DNA of 64,000 bases from Shewanella xiamenensis (lineage in GTDB: Bacteria; Pseudomonadota; Gammaproteobacteria; Enterobacterales; Shewanellaceae). Of the stretch, positions 56,481-64,000 are shown in pieces. Every line of letters starts with the position of its first letter. The stretch's first letter is position 1. The notes under the pieces are model-generated. The model was not told where the DNA came from. It was given only the letters and a program-made list of their open reading frames with translations, and did no database searches. The position numbers and the translations under genes are program-made. The stretch is taken from assembly GCF_014647135.1 (NCBI RefSeq), contig NZ_BMOP01000012.1, positions 74,493 through 138,492 of the forward strand, given 5' to 3'.

Positions 56481-56774
56481 AGCAATCTCCCCAAACTTAC
56501 CTGTAACAAACTCACTTACCTGAGCTTTGAGTCTAGTCAAAATCTCGCAAGAGTTAAGCAATTAATATCGATTGAGCTTATCTGACGCCTAGGGCATGTT
56601 GACGTTTTAAGGTTATAGCGGTAAGAACTGTTTGAGATAGATTTAGTATCCCGAAAAAAGCTTAGTTAGCGCTTAATGAAATTAATCCAATGATTTTACG
56701 TTCTATTGCATAGGTAAGCAGGGGTTGATACTTTGACTCATCGAGGTTCTAAGGCACCTACTCCGCCTTAATCA
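56481..56774. other. Intergenic region with a MITE end fragment
   Basis: Nearly 300 bases without a gene. TAGGGCATGTTGACGTTTTA at 56590 onward is related to one end of the element at 62534-62662; the homology fades after ~27 bases (56590-56616) and no second end is present. Confidence 0.55.
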
Positions 56775-57281
56775 TTAATCTGTGTCATTCGTTTTTCTTG
56801 CTAATTGATCTAACAAGCTATCGATACTCTGTTCGAGCAAATCAAGGACTAATTCAAATCCTTGAGTACCGCCATAATAGGGATCGGGGACCTCATCAAT
56901 TTGACTATTTCCGTAAGACAACATTAGCTGAAGTTTGTATTGATACTCAAGCGGACAACGACTACGTAAATCCACTAAATTACGATTATCGGCCGCTAAA
57001 ATAAGATCAAAATACTCAAAATCGGCATCAACAATTTGTCTTGCGTGCATTCCATCGAAACTTAACCCGCGTTTTATACCCGCAGCCATGGCGCGATTGT
57101 CAGGTTTATCTCCTTGGTGATAACCAATGGTGCCAGCAGAATCGACTTCAATATTGAGGCGACGTTCACGAATTTTTGCACGGCAAATGGCCTCTGCCGT
57201 GGGCGAACGACAAATATTCCCCATACAGACCATTAAAATTCGTCTTATATTTTTTGCTTTTAACGCTTTATCTTCTAACAA
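56775..57281 (-). CDS. Low-molecular-weight protein tyrosine phosphatase
   Basis: 168 residues. The P-loop CX5R is Cys19-MGNIC-Arg25 in RILMVCMGNICRSPTAEAI and the general acid Asp is in EVPDPYYGG (about 133-140). The start is a TTG at 57281 with AGAGGA seven bases upstream; the first ATG would remove the strand before the P-loop, so the TTG is preferred. These enzymes remove phosphate from tyrosines, often controlling capsule kinases, but no kinase or capsule gene is near. It begins 20 bases after the membrane-protein gene, probably one transcript. Confidence 0.92.
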   Translation of the reverse strand: MLEDKALKAKNIRRILMVCMGNICRSPTAEAICRAKIRERRLNIEVDSAGTIGYHQGDKPDNRAMAAGIKRGLSFDGMHARQIVDADFEYFDLILAADNRNLVDLRSRCPLEYQYKLQLMLSYGNSQIDEVPDPYYGGTQGFELVLDLLEQSIDSLLDQLARKTNDTD

Positions 57282-57301
57282 CTTAGCATCCTCTGGCAGC
57301 G

Positions 57302-58318
57302 CTATTTAGGGGGATATGCGATTTGCCCAAAGGCGGGAGAAATACATTTTTTCACTTCAAAATGATAACCGTATTTCTCGTTAGCAGACTCGGTGATTTC
57401 CAGTATTTCGTAATCGTTTAACTCAACCACCACTGAATTGGCTAATTTTTCACAACGACTACGGCCATTGGCCTCAAACTTATAGGCAAATAACGCGATT
57501 AATTCTCGGATCCCCTTGTAATATGTGTGCCCAAAAGTTCTTAAGGATTCGATAGTGCCATCAGCAGATTGCATGGTGAGATCATTAGCCGCTTTCTCTG
57601 CTTCAGTCTGGGCTTTTTCGGTTATTTTGACTTCAACAACAGTGTTTGCAAGACTCACTTTTTCATTTTTTTGTATTTTGTTCGCAACGTTCTCCAATAA
57701 AGTTTCACCATCGGAGATGGCAACAAGATTCATTAATAACACCACAGATAACACCATACGTAAAAATGCCGTTGTTACCACAAAGCGTTTTTTATTGTCC
57801 TGTTGGTTGGTCTCTAACCCTAAAATCCGTAAACCGATATGGAACAATAAATAACAAGGGATCACAATTTGCAGAAGCAGTAACGCGAGAATAGAAATAC
57901 ACACGAACCAAATGGGTAAATACAGCAAAATGGCAAAGTTGTGGGTGTAAGACAAATGTGAAGCTGAAACACCTGTGATTTCATTAACCACACTACCACT
58001 GGCGGCCAAGGCAAAGTTGGCAATAACGGCATAAAAGAGTAGGAAAATGGCTTTTCCAGCCAATGAATGCCACGCTATTGCAAATTTTGGCCAAAATTCA
58101 ATGATTAACGCAACCGCAGTGATAATAGCGGCCAGCCAAATATCTGACTGAAATAGCAATAATGCAATTAATGCTAATAGATAACAGCGCTGGGCAATGG
58201 TTAAACTTTGCAAAAACGCTTTAGCGGTGACAATGGGCTGCTTAGTCCATTTGGGGACCGTTAAGATTTTAGCCAAGCGTTGCTTCAAAGAATGTTCACT
58301 AAATTGAATATTAACCAA
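57302..58318 (-). CDS. Unrecognised inner-membrane protein
   Basis: 338 residues; I do not recognise a family. Four or five hydrophobic helices lie within about residues 45-205 (CYLLALIALLLFQ, WLAAIITAVALIIEF, AIFLLFYAVIANFALAA, LPIWFVCISILALLLLQIVI, AFLRMVLSVVLLMNLVAI). The C-terminal ~130 residues are soluble and helical with a Glu/Lys/Ala-rich coil (KITEKAQTEAEKAANDL) and two Cys (RSRCEKL, KKCISP). It lies 20 bases upstream of the phosphatase gene on the same strand, so the two are probably co-transcribed. Confidence 0.75.
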   Translation of the reverse strand: MVNIQFSEHSLKQRLAKILTVPKWTKQPIVTAKAFLQSLTIAQRCYLLALIALLLFQSDIWLAAIITAVALIIEFWPKFAIAWHSLAGKAIFLLFYAVIANFALAASGSVVNEITGVSASHLSYTHNFAILLYLPIWFVCISILALLLLQIVIPCYLLFHIGLRILGLETNQQDNKKRFVVTTAFLRMVLSVVLLMNLVAISDGETLLENVANKIQKNEKVSLANTVVEVKITEKAQTEAEKAANDLTMQSADGTIESLRTFGHTYYKGIRELIALFAYKFEANGRSRCEKLANSVVVELNDYEILEITESANEKYGYHFEVKKCISPAFGQIAYPPK

Positions 58319-58421
58319 AACCTACTCCTTGGTGTTATTGCCTATTAATAATCAGTATGATACTCGGCAAAACCCTTATTGATAGCGTTCGATTTTTATC
58401 AATATCCAACAATTTCGCAAC

Positions 58422-59330
58422 TTATTCTTTAACTTCTTTATCTTCAGGCACAATGTCTGTCCTGATCCGTAAATAACTAGCAAATCGCGGCAAGCCATTC
58501 ACCGTTAATCCTAGATACTTGTAAGTGATAAGTGTACCGATAGCAGGGGGATGCTGACGCTCTGCAAGGTTAAAACCTGTGCCAATACTAAAAATTCGCC
58601 CCTCTGGTGTTTGCACTCTTAAGGCACCCATTTTCCCGGCAAATTGCCCTTTGCCAGCAACATAACCAATCACCGTCGCTTCAGCATCTAAATAGGGCTT
58701 TAACTTCATTACATTAGGATTACGTCCCGGCGTATATACCGCAGTGCGTCGATGTAAAATTAATCCTTCAGCGCCAAGGGCAACTAAGGTATTTAAAGTG
58801 TCATAGAGGGCCTCGACACTGCCGACACTAAATTGCTCAATAACTTGAAGATAAGCCGATTTTCCCACGATCAGAGTTTGCATTTGCAGATAACGGTCTT
58901 CAAAGCTCCCCTTGGTTGTCGGTAAATCAAATACCATAAAGCGTACCTTTTGCCAGTCCGTATCCTTTGGCGATGTTTGACGTATTAATCCTGAAATCGC
59001 CTCAAACTGCCCTCGCCCGATCCATAACTCACCTTCCATTGCGATAGTGGGAAACTCGGCGGTAAACCAACTTGGGGCCAGAATGGGATTCCCCTGACGG
59101 GTAAACAAACGTTGCCCATCCCAGTAACCACGCACACCATCAAGTTTTTCACTGACCAGAAACGCGCCGATTTGAGTATGATCGTCGAGTGCATATTCCG
59201 TTGCTAATTGAATATTCGGTGCAGGACTTGCATAGCTAACCGCAATAAATAAGCTGCAAAGACCAATGAGAAGCCCAAAGCACTTGGCAAGTGCATTTCT
59301 TAAAAAAAGTACGCGAATTGTCAGAGTCAT
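58422..59330 (-). CDS. ligE: Exported ATP-dependent DNA ligase (LigE type)
   Basis: 302 residues from the ATG at 59330; a TTG at 59363 would add 11 residues. An N-terminal signal peptide (hydrophobic CFGLLIGLCSLFIAVSYA, cleaved near residue 34) directs it out of the cytoplasm. The nucleotidyltransferase core has the AMP-accepting Lys62 in VSEKLDGVRGYW, then TRQGNPI, MEGELW, EGLILHRR and VMKLKPYLD, and the OB-fold AEATVIGYVAGKGQFAGKMGAL. This minimal periplasmic ligase type occurs in proteobacteria that also have NAD-dependent LigA and may act on incoming or extracellular DNA; its role is inferred. Confidence 0.9.
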   Translation of the reverse strand: MTLTIRVLFLRNALAKCFGLLIGLCSLFIAVSYASPAPNIQLATEYALDDHTQIGAFLVSEKLDGVRGYWDGQRLFTRQGNPILAPSWFTAEFPTIAMEGELWIGRGQFEAISGLIRQTSPKDTDWQKVRFMVFDLPTTKGSFEDRYLQMQTLIVGKSAYLQVIEQFSVGSVEALYDTLNTLVALGAEGLILHRRTAVYTPGRNPNVMKLKPYLDAEATVIGYVAGKGQFAGKMGALRVQTPEGRIFSIGTGFNLAERQHPPAIGTLITYKYLGLTVNGLPRFASYLRIRTDIVPEDKEVKE

Positions 59331-59573
59331 TCCTTTGTCTCTCTGTAAGTCATCCCACTGCAAGCTTAGTATTTAGCCTTGATTGCCGCTAATCCGGCCG
59401 CAATATGATCCCCCTAACAGAGCGAGCAATTTGTATAGTTAACTATTTATACACATAAATTATCGGGCTATACTGCGGCCTCTTTTTTAAGCTCGTTCAA
59501 AAGCCGGCACACATGTCGCATTCAGTTTGAACGAAAATGCTCACGAACAACCGCCCAAGTCGATGGAATAATT

Positions 59574-59945
59574 ATGAAACCAGCAAATAACCACGGTATA
59601 AAACGCATCTTTAGAGCGACGGGATTTTCAATGAAGGGCTTAAAAGCGGCGTGGGTCCATGAAGCTGCGTTTAGACAAGAATTGATGCTTGCGGTGGTGA
59701 TGCTCCCCATCGCCCTATTGGTCGATATCAGCACCATGGAACGCTTAATGCTGATCTTAACGCTGTTTATCGTGTTAATTGTAGAGCTATTAAATTCTGC
59801 TATTGAAGCAGTTGTTGACCGTGTTGGCAGTGAGATCCATCCCCTGAGTGGTCAAGCAAAGGATATCGCCTCTGCTGCGGTGTTCATGAGTTTAGCGCTC
59901 TGCGGGATCACTTGGCTCGTGGTGTTATTACCGCGCTTGATATAA
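59574..59945 (+). CDS. dgkA: Diacylglycerol kinase
   Basis: 123 residues, the normal size. Three membrane helices and the active-site stretch VELLNSAIEAVVDRVGSEIHPLSGQAKDIASAAVFM identify the small integral enzyme. It phosphorylates diacylglycerol to phosphatidic acid, recycling lipid left by membrane-derived sugar and phosphoethanolamine transfer; eptA in this window also produces diacylglycerol. An 8-base inverted repeat (CGTTCAAA 59494, TTTGAACG 59526) lies in its leader. Confidence 0.95.
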   Translation: MKPANNHGIKRIFRATGFSMKGLKAAWVHEAAFRQELMLAVVMLPIALLVDISTMERLMLILTLFIVLIVELLNSAIEAVVDRVGSEIHPLSGQAKDIASAAVFMSLALCGITWLVVLLPRLI

Positions 59946-59991
59946 TCCTTTGTGCGCATTAACACTGATTTAGGTCATTAAATTCGCTGAT

Positions 59992-60030
59992 AAAAAACGC
60001 CTTTAGGAATTATCCCAAAGGCGTTTTTTT
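59992..60030. terminator. Bidirectional terminator between dgkA and hdfR
   Basis: AAAAACGCCTTT and AAAGGCGTTTTT pair around a short interrupted loop, with T-runs in both directions. It serves the convergent dgkA and hdfR genes. Confidence 0.88.
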
Positions 60031-60046
60031 ATCCAACTCAACAAAT

Positions 60047-60907
60047 TTAGTTATCTTCAATTACGAGCTTATCCGCTAAAAAACTTATCGCCTGCTTAAT
60101 TTGCTCTAGTCTGTCATTTTCAGCCCAATAGGCGACATACACACTGCGTGAAATCGCACTCGCCCCCGCGACCAAATTCAGTTCGCCTCTTTGAAGCAAA
60201 GGCTGCACCAAATGCTCGGGTAAAAATGCGCAGCCGCCGTTATTTAAGATAAAATCTAAGGCGATTCGAGCCGAACTGGTATGTAAAGTTGGCACAGGTA
60301 AAGCCGCATATTCCTGCGCATGAATAATATTAAAGGCCGTCCCCCAATCGACTTTGACATATTGTCCAGCTTGCACCTCATTAACGGACACATCCCGGGA
60401 TTTAGATACCAGCAGCAAATTGATTTGGCCTAATTGGATTAATTCAAATTGGTCAAGTTTGGGTGGATCAAAAGAGATCGCCAGATCGAGAGTCCTATCC
60501 ATCAATTGCCGTGTCATTACGGTGAGTGGCAAAACCTCGGTCCGCAATGCAACCCCAGGAAGTCCCACATGCAGATGCTGTAAATACCGCTGTAAATAGG
60601 CATCCCAAATATTGGGGCCCGCACCAATCGCTAATTGAGTCGATTGTAACTGACTAAGCGAAACATCCTGCTTGGCGCGCTCCCATGCTGTCAATACCGC
60701 TTCCGCATGGCCCAACATCCGTTCCCCAGCAGGGGTCGGCTGAATATTATTTCGTTGGCGCTCAAACAAGGCAACACCAAGAATGCTCTCAAGCTGTTTA
60801 ACTCTAAAACTTACCGCACTACGGGTAAGGTAGAGGTTTTCCGCTGCCTTACCAAAATGGCGGGTACGAGAGACTTCCAGAAAGGTCTTTAGTAAATCGG
60901 TATCCAT
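60047..60907 (-). CDS. hdfR: LysR family regulator HdfR
   Basis: 286 residues. N-terminal helix-turn-helix (MDTDLLKTFLEVSRTRHFGKAAENLYLTRSAVSFRVKQLESILGVALFERQRNNIQPTPAGERML), then the effector-binding domain. The DNA-binding part is very like E. coli HdfR (YifA), and the divergent neighbour maoP is the same as in E. coli, which supports the call. HdfR represses flhDC in E. coli; its role in Shewanella is not established. Confidence 0.88.
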   Translation of the reverse strand: MDTDLLKTFLEVSRTRHFGKAAENLYLTRSAVSFRVKQLESILGVALFERQRNNIQPTPAGERMLGHAEAVLTAWERAKQDVSLSQLQSTQLAIGAGPNIWDAYLQRYLQHLHVGLPGVALRTEVLPLTVMTRQLMDRTLDLAISFDPPKLDQFELIQLGQINLLLVSKSRDVSVNEVQAGQYVKVDWGTAFNIIHAQEYAALPVPTLHTSSARIALDFILNNGGCAFLPEHLVQPLLQRGELNLVAGASAISRSVYVAYWAENDRLEQIKQAISFLADKLVIEDN

Positions 60908-61015
60908 AAAAATTCTTGACCAACATAGGCAAATTTTTTTGATTTATAAATCAATAATACTAGCCAATACTCCACTTGCAAATCTTTGTATACCAAAATC
61001 TAGAAGGTAACAGCC
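60908..61015. promoter_or_regulatory. hdfR-maoP divergent region, expected place of a maoS site
   Basis: 108 bases with overlapping divergent promoters. In E. coli the Ori-macrodomain site maoS lies next to maoP in the equivalent place. A GC-richer island, ACTAGCCAATACTCCACTTG (60959-60978), stands out from AT-rich flanks and is my best guess for such a site. I cannot compare it with the known maoS sequence here. Confidence 0.35.
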
Positions 61016-61474
61016 ATGTCTGAACAGTCTTTTTCAAACGCTAACAGGGGTTCTGAGACGCTGAACGGCTCAGCTGCCAGTTTTGTATCTCACAAACGCT
61101 TTTACGACGATACTAATTTCCCCAAAGGTTTTAAGCGCAGTGGCGACTTCACAAGTAAAGAAGCCGAACTGCTCGAATTACATGGTCATGCCATGAAAAA
61201 CCTTGCTGAAGGCAAAACACTCCCAGTGACCGCCGACGAAGCACAATTTGTCGAAGTCATCAAAGGAAACATCGCTCCGAGTAGCTTGTTAGAGCAGATC
61301 TGGTTAAAGTACCGCAAACTCGCCCGGGGTAAGCCCTTTTATGCAGTGGTTGGCACGGTTCATTTACCAGCAACCAAACCTGAGGTTGAGCCAGAAGCGG
61401 CATTCGATGTAGATGTGGATGTTGAAATTGAAGATGATGTTCAGGATGAAGCTGAACCCGAGGACAAAGCATGA
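61016..61474 (+). CDS. maoP: MaoP (DUF413, YifE) macrodomain Ori organiser
   Basis: 152 residues. The core SHKRFYDDTNFPKGFKRSGDFTSKEAELLELHGHAMKNLAEGKTLPVT matches E. coli YifE/MaoP ([20 protein letters not shown]...). MaoP and its site maoS organise the Ori macrodomain. The protein is ~40 residues longer than the E. coli version because of an acidic tail (about 120-152) made almost only of Glu, Asp, Val, Pro and Ala. Divergent from hdfR; 20 bases before an ATP-grasp ligase gene on the same strand. Confidence 0.92.
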   Translation: MSEQSFSNANRGSETLNGSAASFVSHKRFYDDTNFPKGFKRSGDFTSKEAELLELHGHAMKNLAEGKTLPVTADEAQFVEVIKGNIAPSSLLEQIWLKYRKLARGKPFYAVVGTVHLPATKPEVEPEAAFDVDVDVEIEDDVQDEAEPEDKA

Positions 61475-61494
61475 AAATGAAGGTTTGCGATTAA

Positions 61495-62454
61495 ATGCGT
61501 GGTTGGATTTTATATAAAGAAACCGCGACTCAGCTAAAACCTGAATGGTATGAAATCGAACGTCTGTTGGCGGCAGCTAAGGCCGACAATATTGAATTAG
61601 CCGTTTATGCGCCGGATGAGTTTGATCTCACCGTGACGAGAGAAGATAACAAAAGTATTTTGTTAAATGGACAACCCGTTGAATTGCCGGATTTTATCAT
61701 TCCGCGCATGGGTTCTGGCACCACCTACTTTGCGTTGGCAATCATTCGCCATTTAGAACGCTTAGGGGTCTATTGTTTAAATCCTTCAAAAGCCATTGAG
61801 ATTGTTAAAGATAAGCTCTTCTCCCAGCAATTGTTGGCCGAGAAGAATTTACCGACACCAAAAACCATGTTGGTCAAATTCCCGGTTGATATTGATCTGG
61901 TTGAGCGACATTTAGGTTTTCCCGTAGTGATTAAAACGCTCTCAGGCTCTCAAGGCAGTGGTGTATTCTTATCACACAAAGCCCGTGAGTTTGATGACTT
62001 AATGCAACTAATTGAAGCGACTAATAAAAACGCCAACATTATTTTGCAAGAGTTCATCGCCAATAGTCATGGCCGCGACTTGCGAGTCTTTACTATTGGC
62101 GGACGCGTTGCAGGCTGCTACGAGCGACGTGGGCAAGAAGATAGCTTTAAAGCTAATGTCAGCGCGGGTGGCTCGGCGAGGCCCTTTGAAATCACCCCTG
62201 AAATCGAATGGCTCGCGACGCAAACCGCCAATATTCTCGATTTAGATGTGGCAGGTATCGATTTATTGTTCGATAACGGCCATTACAAAATCTGCGAAGC
62301 CAACTCATCACCTGGGTTTGAAGGATTAGAATCGTGCTTAAATGTGGATATTGCTGCGCAAATTTTGCACTTTATCCGCATCCGTTTAGGCATGTTTAAC
62401 AAGGACGAGAAAAGCAGCGAGCCAACATCGGCCGCTAACACGCATAACAATTGA
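61495..62454 (+). CDS. RimK-like ATP-grasp ligase (alpha-L-glutamate ligase family)
   Basis: 319 residues. The ATP-grasp domain (about 95-300) has KLFSQQLLAEKNLPTPKTMLV, FPVVIKTLSGSQGSGVFLS, ILQEFIANSHGRDLRVFTIGGRVAGCYER, FKANVSAGGSARPFEIT and DVAGIDLLFDNGHYKICEANSSPGFEGLE, the order and metal-site residues of RimK. RimK adds glutamates to the C-terminus of ribosomal protein S6; related enzymes use other acceptors. It follows maoP by 20 bases and probably shares its transcript, so the acidic MaoP tail is a possible but unproven substrate. A canonical rimK elsewhere cannot be excluded. Confidence 0.9.
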   Translation: MRGWILYKETATQLKPEWYEIERLLAAAKADNIELAVYAPDEFDLTVTREDNKSILLNGQPVELPDFIIPRMGSGTTYFALAIIRHLERLGVYCLNPSKAIEIVKDKLFSQQLLAEKNLPTPKTMLVKFPVDIDLVERHLGFPVVIKTLSGSQGSGVFLSHKAREFDDLMQLIEATNKNANIILQEFIANSHGRDLRVFTIGGRVAGCYERRGQEDSFKANVSAGGSARPFEITPEIEWLATQTANILDLDVAGIDLLFDNGHYKICEANSSPGFEGLESCLNVDIAAQILHFIRIRLGMFNKDEKSSEPTSAANTHNN

Positions 62455-62479
62455 TGCGGTCTCGTTAAGCTCTTATCGG

Positions 62480-62508
62480 CGGCTCAGTCTCTACTGGGCC
62501 GTTTTTTT
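62480..62508 (+). terminator. Terminator of the maoP operon
   Basis: CGGCTCAG (62480-62487) and CTGGGCCG (62494-62501) pair completely (one G-U) around a 6-base loop, followed by seven T's. It starts 26 bases after the ATP-grasp stop. Confidence 0.88.
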
Positions 62509-62533
62509 AGGCTTTACGACATATTCCCGTCAC

Positions 62534-62662
62534 TAGGGCGTGTTGACGTTTCAGGGTTATTTTTGCAGTAATGTGGCTGGCTTTTATGCAAGGCAAAGTC
62601 CGTACAGTGTAGTTATTCTACATAAATGGACGATAACGCAGCAGAAACCTCAACACGCCCTA
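62534..62662. mobile_element. MITE-like element with 19-base terminal inverted repeats
   Basis: 129 bases. TAGGGCGTGTTGACGTTTC (62534-62552) and GAAACCTCAACACGCCCTA (62644-62662) are complementary with one mismatch. It contains no coding frame; inside is a small hairpin GTAG-ttatt-CTAC. Related single ends occur at 38266-38279 and 56590-56616. No clear target-site duplication was seen, possibly a TA. This kind of end is what non-autonomous insertion elements show. Confidence 0.7.
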
Positions 62663-62820
62663 ATCACCAAGATGTAAATTACTGTGATCCCTCCCTCAAG
62701 CCTGCGATACCAAAGCGATTAACCATACAACTTTTGTTTTAAATCACGAAAATCCACACTTTTCAAAACATTTTATTCACATTTAAAGATTTACTGATAC
62801 ACTCCAAATGGTCATAACTT
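62663..62820. other. Intergenic region before the outer-membrane protein gene
   Basis: AT-rich stretch between the MITE and the barrel gene, expected to hold its promoter. No gene or clear operator is visible. Confidence 0.4.
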
Positions 62821-63744
62821 ATGGCACTTAAGTCTGATGTTATCGCTGGATATAATAAGAAGAATACTGGAGTAGCGTTGATTTCCACTCGTCTAACCCC
62901 CTTAGTGATCGCCCTTCTCACTTGCACTCCTGTGCTGGCGGGCGAATTCAGCTTGGAGCTAGGGGGATTTTATTCGCAGTCAGATACCAATATGGAAGTG
63001 ACTAACCCGAATACCGCGAGTAACTTCACCTTAAACTATGAGTCCGATCTGCAACTGGCCGAAAACGAATTTTTGCCCTTTGTTGAGCTAAATTATCACT
63101 TCAACGAACGCCATCATCTTTACCTCGACTGGAAACAACTACACCGCACAGCCGAAACCCAAGCCCTTTCCAAACCCTTCCAAATTGAAATTAACGATAC
63201 AATTTACGATATTAAAGCAGGCGGAAAACTCAGCTCCACCTTAAATATCGATATTCTACGTGTTGGTTACGGTTTTGATGCAATTCAAGGCAGTAACTAT
63301 GATGTTGGTTTGTCTCTTGGTTTACACACAATGTTTATCAAGACAGGATTTGAAGGCATTATCGGCGTCTGTAAAGCCTCTGAGTTACTGAATAATGTCT
63401 GTGCGAGCCAGGCAATACCGCAAATTGTCGATGAGAATATCACTGCACCACTGCCGGACTTTGGCGTCTATGCTAATTACGAATTTATTTCTGGATGGGA
63501 TTTAACCACTCACGCCCAGTATTTCTATATCAACCTCAATGATGTCAAAGGCGAGTTGGTTGATATTAAATTAGGCATAGATGCGCAAATTACTCCCAAT
63601 TGGCGTATGAGTGTTGCCTATAACTATTACAAAGTTGACGTCGATATCGCACAAAAGTCCCCAAATAAAGAGACTCAAATTGCCGATTACAATATTTACT
63701 ACAGTTTTATCGGCCCCATGCTTTCTGTTAGCTACACCTTCTAG
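62821..63744 (+). CDS. Outer-membrane beta-barrel protein
   Basis: 307 residues from ATG 62821; a TTG at 62878 with GGAG just upstream would give a more ordinary signal peptide (ISTRLTPLVIALLTCTPVLAGEF) and may be the real start. After the signal, the sequence alternates hydrophobic and polar residues in the manner of amphipathic strands (FLPFVELNYHF, HHLYLDWKQL, DILRVGYGF, DVGLSLGLH, FGVYANYEF, WRMSVAYNYY) and ends in LSVSYTF, the terminal aromatic signal of outer-membrane barrels. Two Cys (GVCKASELLNNVCAS) could form a loop disulfide. Function unknown; it is not a known porin to my eye. Confidence 0.8.
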   Translation: MALKSDVIAGYNKKNTGVALISTRLTPLVIALLTCTPVLAGEFSLELGGFYSQSDTNMEVTNPNTASNFTLNYESDLQLAENEFLPFVELNYHFNERHHLYLDWKQLHRTAETQALSKPFQIEINDTIYDIKAGGKLSSTLNIDILRVGYGFDAIQGSNYDVGLSLGLHTMFIKTGFEGIIGVCKASELLNNVCASQAIPQIVDENITAPLPDFGVYANYEFISGWDLTTHAQYFYINLNDVKGELVDIKLGIDAQITPNWRMSVAYNYYKVDVDIAQKSPNKETQIADYNIYYSFIGPMLSVSYTF

Positions 63745-64000
63745 TTAACCTGAACTCGGGATAACCAGTGTCGAAAAAATCTAAATTTAACAAACTAAAT
63801 CAATGCTATAAATGATTCTTTTGAAAAGAAAAATCTTTTTTCTAACGGAATGCGCAGATTTTTGCGCATATCAAGGGCTTTGTTTCCTAAATCAGTTGAA
63901 CTAAAACCATAGCTGGTGATCTGATCGGCATAGCCTATCAACTCACCCATCAATCGTGTCAAAACCTCGCTATAAAACAACTAACTGGAAGCAATACAAT
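63745..64000. other. Right-edge region with one doubtful short frame
   Basis: A leftward frame from a TTG at 63980 to 63795 (61 codons; an ATG lies at 63950) reads MGELIGYADQITSYGFSSTDL and onward. It has no stop problem but no ribosome site that decides a start, and I do not recognise it. Left as unassigned. Confidence 0.3.

Noticed and set aside
63795..63980. 61-codon minus-strand frame at the right edge
   Set aside because: Starts with TTG after a stop codon, has no clear ribosome site and no recognised similarity; not enough to call a gene.

Overview
The window is chromosomal DNA from a Shewanella-type marine gammaproteobacterium. The grounds are a complete periplasmic nitrate reductase operon of the napEDABC type, an H-NOX/histidine-kinase pair with the exact zinc-site residues known from Shewanella and Vibrio H-NOX proteins, a divergent hdfR/maoP pair, a recC-recB-recD operon, and several diguanylate cyclase/EAL and chemotaxis genes. 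The napEDABC operon with napC argues against S. oneidensis MR-1, which is known for the napDAGHB type only. Species assignment is inference.

Layout. 1-7050: a truncated FAD amine/amino-acid oxidase, a DUF938 methyltransferase-like gene, a diguanylate cyclase, a lipid A phosphoethanolamine transferase (eptA) and a secreted prolyl oligopeptidase. 7253-9361: a coupled CDF metal exporter and MarR regulator, the exporter carrying a 16-unit hexanucleotide repeat that encodes His-Asp, then a 27-residue YnhF-like membrane protein. 9637-16704: gloA, msrQ/msrP, rmuC, slt and a stand-alone EAL protein.

16705-22172 is the accessory island and the most unusual part. It holds a duplicated ~200-bp non-coding repeat, a single integron-like cassette with a HEPN-like protein and an attC-like hairpin, the C-terminal remnant of an IS91-family transposase, a decayed REP-associated (Y1) transposase, a second ~112-bp direct repeat, an orphan CgeB-type glycosyltransferase and a block of short palindromes. 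No integrase gene is visible.

22173-36230 is housekeeping again: a MoxR / DUF58 / transglutaminase operon, then recC-recB-recD with 4-base start/stop overlaps. 36285-43480: an NO-sensing H-NOX-HnoK pair, a DEDDh exonuclease, an orphan LacI regulator, a CheX-like DUF3334 protein and a methyl-accepting chemotaxis protein. 43690-46680: an ACT-domain protein and the ptsH-ptsI-crr phosphotransferase operon. 46843-51351: a hypothetical gene and the nap operon (transcribed leftward), with NarP-like and FNR/EtrA-like sites upstream of napE. 52068-64000: hrpA, a CBS protein, a low-molecular-weight tyrosine phosphatase, an unrecognised membrane protein, an exported ATP-dependent DNA ligase, dgkA, hdfR/maoP, an ATP-grasp glutamate-ligase-like gene beside maoP, a MITE-like element and an outer-membrane beta-barrel protein.

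No rRNA, tRNA or CRISPR array was seen. All database-type assignments are from recognition of motifs by eye; no search was run.
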